Positions 7,189-10,986 of a stretch of 10,986 bases of DNA are shown here, piece by piece (within the stretch, counting starts at the first letter, position 1; every line of letters starts with the position of its first letter). The notes below the pieces were generated by a model. The model did not search any database, had not been told where the DNA came from, and saw only the letters and a program-made list of their open reading frames with translations. The stretch covers positions 1-10,986 of the forward strand of contig CAYJOG010000054.1 in assembly GCA_964371695.1 (NCBI GenBank), given 5' to 3'. Source of the DNA: CAYJOG01 sp964371695 [NCBI: uncultured bacterium]. Its GTDB lineage: Bacteria > CAYJOG01. The position numbers and the translations under genes are program-made.

Positions 7189-8900
7189 ATCTCTGCACCC
7201 CTGAGGAAATACGCCATGTTCCCCATTTCCAGAATCGGGTCTTCTTCCTGGCTCTCCACAACTTGCGGTGTGTTGGCCTGTTCCCTGAGCGGCGACAGTG
7301 TTTCCTGGTCTGAACACTGGCCAGACCCACGCACGGGTTTTTTTTCTTTCCGGACCTCCTGAAAAATGGCCCTCAGGATATTGACGCCAATGCTCCGGCT
7401 TTTGCAGGCCGCCTTCAGGATGCCTTCGAAGTGCGCCTGCTCCACTGGCGGCAGGTCAAAAATTATTTGGACCAGGGGAAACAGAATCTCTTTGCCTTGG
7501 TCCAGAGAAATCTGACCGGGCAGCATCTCCACCAGCATTTCCACCGGATGCTTGGCCTTTTTCAACAGTTCCAGGAATTCTTCCTTCTCATGGCCATGCA
7601 GAAAATACGAGGCCACGTCCTGCTTGGCGGTTTTTTCAAGCCCATCCAGAACCTGTTCAACTCCAGGCTCCTGGTTCTTTTCCCGCACCACCCCCGGCTT
7701 TAATCCGTACTCCTGGCTCAGTTGGTCCCAGGCCGCCTGTTGTTCGCTTTCCAGCGGCAATTCCAGCACCAGCGCCTTGATCCCGTCCCCTCGCAGGTGC
7801 AACGCAACATCCATGGCATGGCGCTGACCTACATTGGAAAACTCCTGGTCCAGACACAACACCACTTTTTCCATCTCTCTCAGCCGGGATTTAATCCGAG
7901 CCAAATCGGTGAGCTTGAATTTCACCGTGGCTGGCGACAGGGAAGGAATCCCTCTTGCCTCAAGGGCCAAGCAGTCGGCAAATCCCTCCGTGATCACCAG
8001 GGTCTTTACGGAGTTGCTCGCCAGCACCTCTTCGTTGAACAACCACCCGTTGTTCACACAGGGTGCAACCCACGGGGACTTTTCGGGATGATGTACCCAT
8101 AGTTTTTTGAATTGGGGCGGCTCCTGCGTTTTTCGGAAGGTCCACGGCGTGCAGCGCCCTGCCATGTAAATCACCTGATTCCCGCGAAGATATGGGAAGG
8201 TTATCCGGCCAGCCAGGTGAGACTTCAGGGTAGAGGCGCTCCCGCCGCTGTTCCCAGGGGTAAAGGCTCCAGTACCCAGAATTTCTTCCTGAAGGAACCC
8301 TTCCCGGCGAAGTGCAGCCAGAGGCTGGCGATGTTCACAAAAACCCAAACCACACTTCTCCACCACTTCCCGGTCAAATCCATACTGCTTTTTTAACCAC
8401 GTCAGCCCCTCCGGAAAATTGAGCAATTTTTCCTGATACAACTGGCCCAGGCGGGTCAAACACAGCAAAACCCGGTGTTCAAAATGCTGTCGAGCCTCTG
8501 CCGCTTCCTGCTCCTCTCTGGGCAGCCCTTTTCCCCCAAGTGGCGGTAATCCCACATGATGCGCCAGCCAGTCCCTCGCCTCCCGGTGCGAAGCGGACAT
8601 GATTCCTCGTTGCCCTTTTGTGACTTGGCCCGATTGGACAAATTCCACTAGGTGCAATACCCCGCCCCCCTCCTGGCAGCCATGGCAAAACCAAAGCCCC
8701 CGGCCCACGTCCACCTGCAGGCTCTGCTTTGATTTGCTGGCGTGACGGGGGCAATCCACCTTCAGGACATTCCCGGAATCCCCGGTTATCCGGCCCGGCA
8801 ATAATCGTCCCACCATGCTCCTGAAATCCGCCTCTTGAAGCCGCTGGTAGTAATCACTCACACCCATTTGGGTTTTCCCGGTTGAGTTTGAATTGCCCAT
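7152..8900 (-). CDS. DnaG-like primase (CHC2 zinc finger plus TOPRIM)
   Basis: 582 aa from the ATG at 8900, chosen because AGGAGG lies 8 bases upstream. A longer frame opens at 8942, but it has no ribosome site. The N-terminal zinc ribbon is C50-x2-H53 ... C72-x2-C75 within VDCPRHASKSKQSLQ and LWFCHGCQEGGGVLHLVEF, typical of CHC2. Next comes the DnaG-like catalytic segment with GLGFCEHRQ, the Gly-Arg strand AGRITFPYLRGNQVIYMAGR (about 230-249), and LWVHHPEKSPWV (267-278) in the place of the usual KYLN stretch. The TOPRIM part has LVITEGFADCLALEARGI with Glu305, then KVVLCLDQEFSNVG, where the usual D-x-D is D351-Q-E353. It would make RNA primers for element replication. The C-terminal 180 residues are unassigned and end in a lysine-rich tail (KTVRKKKKTG) coded by an A8 run. 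It is the first gene of the run that continues through the recombinase. Confidence 0.85.
   Translation of the reverse strand: MGNSNSTGKTQMGVSDYYQRLQEADFRSMVGRLLPGRITGDSGNVLKVDCPRHASKSKQSLQVDVGRGLWFCHGCQEGGGVLHLVEFVQSGQVTKGQRGIMSASHREARDWLAHHVGLPPLGGKGLPREEQEAAEARQHFEHRVLLCLTRLGQLYQEKLLNFPEGLTWLKKQYGFDREVVEKCGLGFCEHRQPLAALRREGFLQEEILGTGAFTPGNSGGSASTLKSHLAGRITFPYLRGNQVIYMAGRCTPWTFRKTQEPPQFKKLWVHHPEKSPWVAPCVNNGWLFNEEVLASNSVKTLVITEGFADCLALEARGIPSLSPATVKFKLTDLARIKSRLREMEKVVLCLDQEFSNVGQRHAMDVALHLRGDGIKALVLELPLESEQQAAWDQLSQEYGLKPGVVREKNQEPGVEQVLDGLEKTAKQDVASYFLHGHEKEEFLELLKKAKHPVEMLVEMLPGQISLDQGKEILFPLVQIIFDLPPVEQAHFEGILKAACKSRSIGVNILRAIFQEVRKEKKPVRGSGQCSDQETLSPLREQANTPQVVESQEEDPILEMGNMAYFLRGAEIWKTVRKKKKTG
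7161..7167 (-). promoter_or_regulatory. Candidate -1 ribosomal frameshift site (A AAA AAG) joining primase to helicase
   Basis: In the primase frame the codons near the end are AAG-AAA-AAA-AAG-ACG-GGG-TAG, so the heptamer A-AAA-AAG sits in the zero frame. This is the slippery sequence of E. coli dnaX. A -1 slip would continue as GAC-GGG-GTA, which is the frame of the helicase gene from its residue 10, giving a fused protein of about 1165 aa. I see no strong downstream hairpin and no Shine-Dalgarno-like stimulator about 10 bases upstream, so use of the site is unproven. Confidence 0.35.
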
Positions 8901-8908
8901 AGTCAGAA

Positions 8909-8914
8909 CCTCCT
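8909..8914 (-). promoter_or_regulatory. Ribosome binding site that sets the primase start
   Basis: AGGAGG on the minus strand with 8 bases to the ATG at 8900 is a perfect Shine-Dalgarno. It excludes the three upstream in-frame ATGs (from 8942), which lack any comparable site. Confidence 0.8.
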
Positions 8915-8991
8915 GGGGCATCCCCATAAACATGAGGCCCACACAAATATTCCCGCTGTTTTCCCCCCATCACGAGGACACCTTTGGCAAT

Positions 8992-9113
8992 CAAATTGGA
9001 CATTTTAAAAAGGCAAAAACGGGCTTTTTAAGGCCATTTCTCCAATTTGGGGTGTTGAATTGGACATTTGCAACGCCTCCATGTGACATTGAATTCGCAA
9101 AATGTCCAATTTG
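8992..9113. repeat. Cluster of ATTGGACA repeats (candidate iterons or operators)
   Basis: CAAATTGGACATTTT at 8992-9006 is repeated perfectly in inverse at 9099-9113 (AAAATGTCCAATTTG). A third, near-identical copy AATTGGACATTT lies at 9058-9069. A degenerate copy on the minus strand is at about 9037-9050 (CCAAATTGGAGAAAT). Outside this block the 11-mer CAAATTGGACA recurs at 9443-9453 inside the 421-aa gene, and ATTGGACA recurs at 8633-8640 inside the primase gene. The core 8-mer therefore occurs five times in about 820 bases. I noticed it nowhere else in the window. Its position before a primase-helicase operon suggests an origin or a repressor/activator binding array. Confidence 0.6.
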
Positions 9114-9192
9114 TTCACTCATGCGTGACAAAAAGCTACCCGCGCCCTTTCCGGGTTCCTCCACAAATCAGGGCTGGGGCCTTTGGCAGGGT

Positions 9193-9223
9193 GTTGAGAA
9201 AGTCCCTCCTGGCCTTTCTCAAC
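9193..9223 (+). repeat. Perfect 10-bp inverted repeat (hairpin)
   Basis: GTTGAGAAAG (9193-9202) pairs fully with CTTTCTCAAC (9214-9223) around an 11-base loop. On the plus strand it is followed by CTGTTTTGC, a weak T-run, so it may be a terminator for plus-strand transcription. It could also be a protein-binding palindrome or a single-strand origin hairpin near the repeat cluster. Confidence 0.5.
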
Positions 9224-9293
9224 CTGTTTTGCTCAGGCAAAGCCCTCGCAAACCAACGCTTTTATTGGAGTTTTTCAAACCCCAATAAGCGGA

Positions 9294-9338
9294 AAATCCA
9301 TCCGTGGATTTAACAGGGCGTTTATCAACACCCTGTTA
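9294..9338 (-). terminator. Tandem hairpins after the 421-aa gene, candidate terminator
   Basis: Reading on the minus strand, TAACAGGG and CCCTGTTA (9338-9331 and 9318-9311) form a perfect 8-bp stem with a 12-base loop, starting 3 bases after the TGA. The 7-bp stem AAATCCA/TGGATTT (9311-9294, 4-base loop) follows at once and runs into a short TTTT. The placement directly after the stop suggests termination. The T-run is short, so termination may be partial and allow some read-through to the primase operon. Confidence 0.5.
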
Positions 9339-9340
9339 GG

Positions 9341-10606
9341 TCAGGGGCTTGGCCCAGGATAAAAGCGGACCGCTGCTTCGGTCAGCGCGTAACCCGCCTC
9401 TTCGGGGTAACCATACGCTGGAAAAAGCCTGATCACGCCATCCAAATTGGACAAATCAAAGGCCGAAGCCATTTTTTCCCGCAACCGGTGAAGAAGTTTC
9501 CGGGTGCTGGCTTCCGGGTCTTCCAACTCAGCATCGGAATCTTTTTTTCTCAACAGTTCGTCCAGATTTTTTAGTGAAATGGGCTTTGGGGAAACAAAAT
9601 ATCCCCTTGACAACGACTCTTCCCAGGCTTCCAAAAACTTCTTGTAGAGGATCAAAAAAGCCCTCAGCGCTTTTTTGGATCGCCTGGGGATCAGTTCCTG
9701 CCCATTCAGCCAAACCCCTCTTTTCAAAAAGGCCTTTGCCCGATCCTGGAAAGTGGCCACTGGTTGTGTCGAGCCACTTTCTGTCTGTTCCCCTTCGTCC
9801 ACCAGTGGAGGAGCAAGTTCGGCTTGGCCTCCAACAACCTGTGGTGGCGGAAACGGAATAACCTTCCTCTCTTTTTCTTCAATCTTCTGAACCACCTTGT
9901 CTGCAATCCGTTCTTCCGAAAGGTCATTTTTCTGGGGAAAGGCCGCAAGGAGGGATAGCCCACGGGAAAATGGAGGATCAGGTGAATCAAAATTTTCTTT
10001 GAAATCCTGAATAGTTTTCCATATCCCGGATAAAGGAGCATTTTCCTTATCTGGGTTGGCGAAAAGATTGATTGATTGGGGGATTTTTTCATGAAATCGT
10101 TTTGTCTCAGGGGATAAAGACTCCCATTGCGACCTGGACTTTGAGATGGCATTGCCCATCTCATTTTGGGCACAAGACAGTTGAGGGTTCATTCTGCCCA
10201 AAGTTTCTTGAGCCGCAATTCGGGTGCGCTCCAAAAGAGCTAACGAAGGTTTTGTGAGATTTTCCAGTTCAGCATTCCGGGCGGCAAGCTGATCGACCAT
10301 GGTGCTGGGTAGTGCCGATTGACTCCTGAGCCGGTCAATCGCCTTGGCAAATTCATTTTTGTACTCCGGGTGAAACGTCAATATCTGGTTCATGGCGTGG
10401 CTCGCCGCAGAACTCGACCCCAAGGCGAGTTTCAGTGTAAAAAGGCTCAGAAACTTGGGGAAATTTGGGGCCGACGAAGGATCGGTTTGCCCTCCCTCCG
10501 ACTGACGTGCCTCCTCCTCCTGCGCCCATCGGGCCAGTTGGCGCAATTCCTCCAGTTCGCCTTCGGAGAGTGCGTCACCAGTTTTCAGGTTCAAAATCAC
10601 GGGCAT
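9341..10606 (-). CDS. Unknown 421-aa element protein with possible C-terminal winged helix
   Basis: No family is recognised for the whole protein. The N-terminal 240 residues are largely helical and polar (EGELEELRQLARWAQEEEAR, 15-34; helices around 77-132; SRSQWESLSPETKRFHEKIP), with no membrane segment. A low-complexity Glu/Pro/Lys linker spans about 235-285. The C-terminal part (about 295-410) resembles an OmpR/PhoB-type winged helix: LNGQELIPRRSKKALRAFLI, then ISLKNLDELLRKK, then STRKLLHRLREKM in the place of the recognition helix, and finally VIRLFPAYGYPEEAGYAL in the place of the wing with its G-Y-x-L end. If correct, it is a DNA-binding regulator or initiator, possibly of the repeat cluster just downstream. 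The match is from pattern only. The ATG at 10606 has AAGGAG at 10621-10616 with 9 bases between. It is divergent from the ParB-like gene. Confidence 0.65.
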   Translation of the reverse strand: MPVILNLKTGDALSEGELEELRQLARWAQEEEARQSEGGQTDPSSAPNFPKFLSLFTLKLALGSSSAASHAMNQILTFHPEYKNEFAKAIDRLRSQSALPSTMVDQLAARNAELENLTKPSLALLERTRIAAQETLGRMNPQLSCAQNEMGNAISKSRSQWESLSPETKRFHEKIPQSINLFANPDKENAPLSGIWKTIQDFKENFDSPDPPFSRGLSLLAAFPQKNDLSEERIADKVVQKIEEKERKVIPFPPPQVVGGQAELAPPLVDEGEQTESGSTQPVATFQDRAKAFLKRGVWLNGQELIPRRSKKALRAFLILYKKFLEAWEESLSRGYFVSPKPISLKNLDELLRKKDSDAELEDPEASTRKLLHRLREKMASAFDLSNLDGVIRLFPAYGYPEEAGYALTEAAVRFYPGPSP

Positions 10607-10863
10607 TTTCCCCCACTCCTTCAGATCAAAAAGGTCTACAGATGCTCCGATGTTCCATTTGTTCAGCCCAAAAAGCCATAGTAGGCCTTTCCCTGTTGAG
10701 GTGTTTTGTGTAAATTCAGCGCGTCACTGTAAAAACCAACATTTTTTCATTTTCCTATATGTCCATCTTGATTTCAAAGGAACTTCAGGAACAAAAGGAA
10801 CAATTTCAAAAAACAGGCTCGGCTGGTCTTGCGCTGCTTCTTTTCTTCGTCAAATTTGCTTCC
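10607..10863. promoter_or_regulatory. Divergent intergenic region with 9-bp-spaced GGAAC repeats
   Basis: 257 bases between two divergent genes, so promoters for both should lie here. It is AT-rich around 10700-10760. GGAAC occurs three times at exact 9-bp steps (10779, 10788, 10797), flanked by two copies of ATTTCAAA (10771-10778 and 10803-10810). This arrangement could be a regulator binding array for the plus-strand gene. No confident -35/-10 pair was found on either strand. Confidence 0.4.
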
Positions 10864-10986
10864 ATGAGCACAAAACCTGTTCTTCAAATCGAACCCGCCC
10901 CCCTCGCTACCCTCCGCCCCCCGCCCAACAACCCGCGGCGGTTGAGCAACGAACAGGAGAAGCCCCTGAGCGAAACCCTGACGCGG
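10864..10986 (+). CDS. ParB-like N-terminal (ParB/Srx) domain protein, 5' end only
   Basis: The first 41 codons are in the window and the gene runs off the right edge. The peptide starts MSTKPVLQIEPAPLATLRPP and continues PNNPRRLSNEQEKPLSETLT. The stretch L-x-x-x-x-x-x-N-N-P-R-R-x-S-x-E-Q, followed by a helix with L-x-E-T/S-I/L, is the typical opening of ParB/Spo0J-like domains (the 'NPR' strand-turn before the first helix). In phages such proteins are often ParB/Srx nucleases, CTPases or fused to DNA methylases, near the terminase genes; in plasmids they serve partition. An in-frame ATG at 10759 would add 35 residues that do not look family-like, and neither start has a Shine-Dalgarno, so the start is uncertain. 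What follows off the window would decide between phage and plasmid roles. Confidence 0.65.
   Translation, partial: MSTKPVLQIEPAPLATLRPPPNNPRRLSNEQEKPLSETLTR

Larger units (their letters stand above)
8915..9293. other. Non-coding control region upstream of the primase gene, with repeats and hairpins
   Basis: About 380 bases without a supportable gene. It contains the ATTGGACA repeat cluster (8992-9113), an AT-rich inverted repeat at 9005-9012/9024-9031 (TTAAAAAG/CTTTTTAA), and a perfect 10-bp inverted repeat at 9193-9223. Plus-strand frames across it overlap the primase ribosome site antisense and have no ribosome site of their own. It must hold the primase-operon promoter on the minus strand, unless the operon is read from the 421-aa gene. 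I could not pick out a convincing -35/-10 pair. Confidence 0.6.

Noticed and set aside
7189-7317. N-terminal extension of 43 residues on the helicase frame
   Set aside because: It lies wholly over the primase C-terminus, is rich in Gly, Pro and Arg without helicase similarity, and the ATG at 7188 has a Shine-Dalgarno-like AGGGG 9 bases upstream.
8893-9288. 131-aa plus-strand open frame through the control region
   Set aside because: It starts inside the primase gene antisense to its ribosome site, crosses the repeat cluster and hairpins, and has no Shine-Dalgarno or familiar motif.
10630-10684. 17-codon minus-strand mini-ORF (MAFWAEQMEHRSICRPF) upstream of the 421-aa gene
   Set aside because: It has no clear ribosome site and no reason beyond chance. 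A leader peptide role cannot be supported.
1-10986. CRISPR arrays, insertion sequences and a second copy of the tRNA 3' end
   Set aside because: No regular repeat-spacer pattern, no transposase-like protein and no repeat of the tRNA-Ala 3' end were found inside the window by eye.

Overview
The window reads as a bacterial chromosome segment in which ordinary host genes (about 1-3120) meet a broken restriction gene and then a phage-like or integrative element (about 4050 to the right edge, continuing beyond it). The host part is GC-rich and its starts lack clear Shine-Dalgarno sites. The element is lower in GC, is coded almost entirely on the minus strand, and several of its genes have good Shine-Dalgarno sites. 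The organism cannot be fixed from this sequence. A Verrucomicrobiota-like or other GC-rich Gram-negative host would fit the O-antigen ligase/TPR protein, but that is a weak guess.

Layout: (1) 1-144, the tail of a response-regulator receiver domain. (2) 225-2669, a large O-antigen ligase/polymerase family membrane protein with a C-terminal TPR-like region and a stem-loop over its stop codon. (3) 3037-3109, tRNA-Ala(CGC). (4) 3123-4039, an Mrr-type restriction endonuclease broken by a one-base frameshift exactly at the expected catalytic Asp. (5) 8900 down to 3997 on the minus strand, a tightly packed, mostly overlapping run: DnaG-like primase, P-loop helicase-like ATPase, a 67-aa unknown, a DUF2924 protein, and a serine recombinase whose C-terminal half is missing where it runs into the mrr tail. 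(6) 8915-9340, a non-coding region with a cluster of ATTGGACA-type repeats and hairpins, a candidate replication origin or operator region. (7) 9341-10606 (minus), an unknown 421-aa protein with a possible winged-helix C-terminus. (8) 10864 to the edge (plus), the start of a ParB-like nuclease/partition-domain protein, divergent from the 421-aa gene.

How it may work: primase and helicase would replicate the element, with the repeat cluster just upstream as a plausible origin or control region. The recombinase with its usual DUF2924 companion would once have moved the element, but the recombinase now looks inactivated, so the element may be stranded. The most interesting detail is an A AAA AAG heptamer, the same as the E. 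coli dnaX slippery site, in the primase/helicase overlap. It is placed so that a -1 slip would join the two proteins into one primase-helicase polypeptide.
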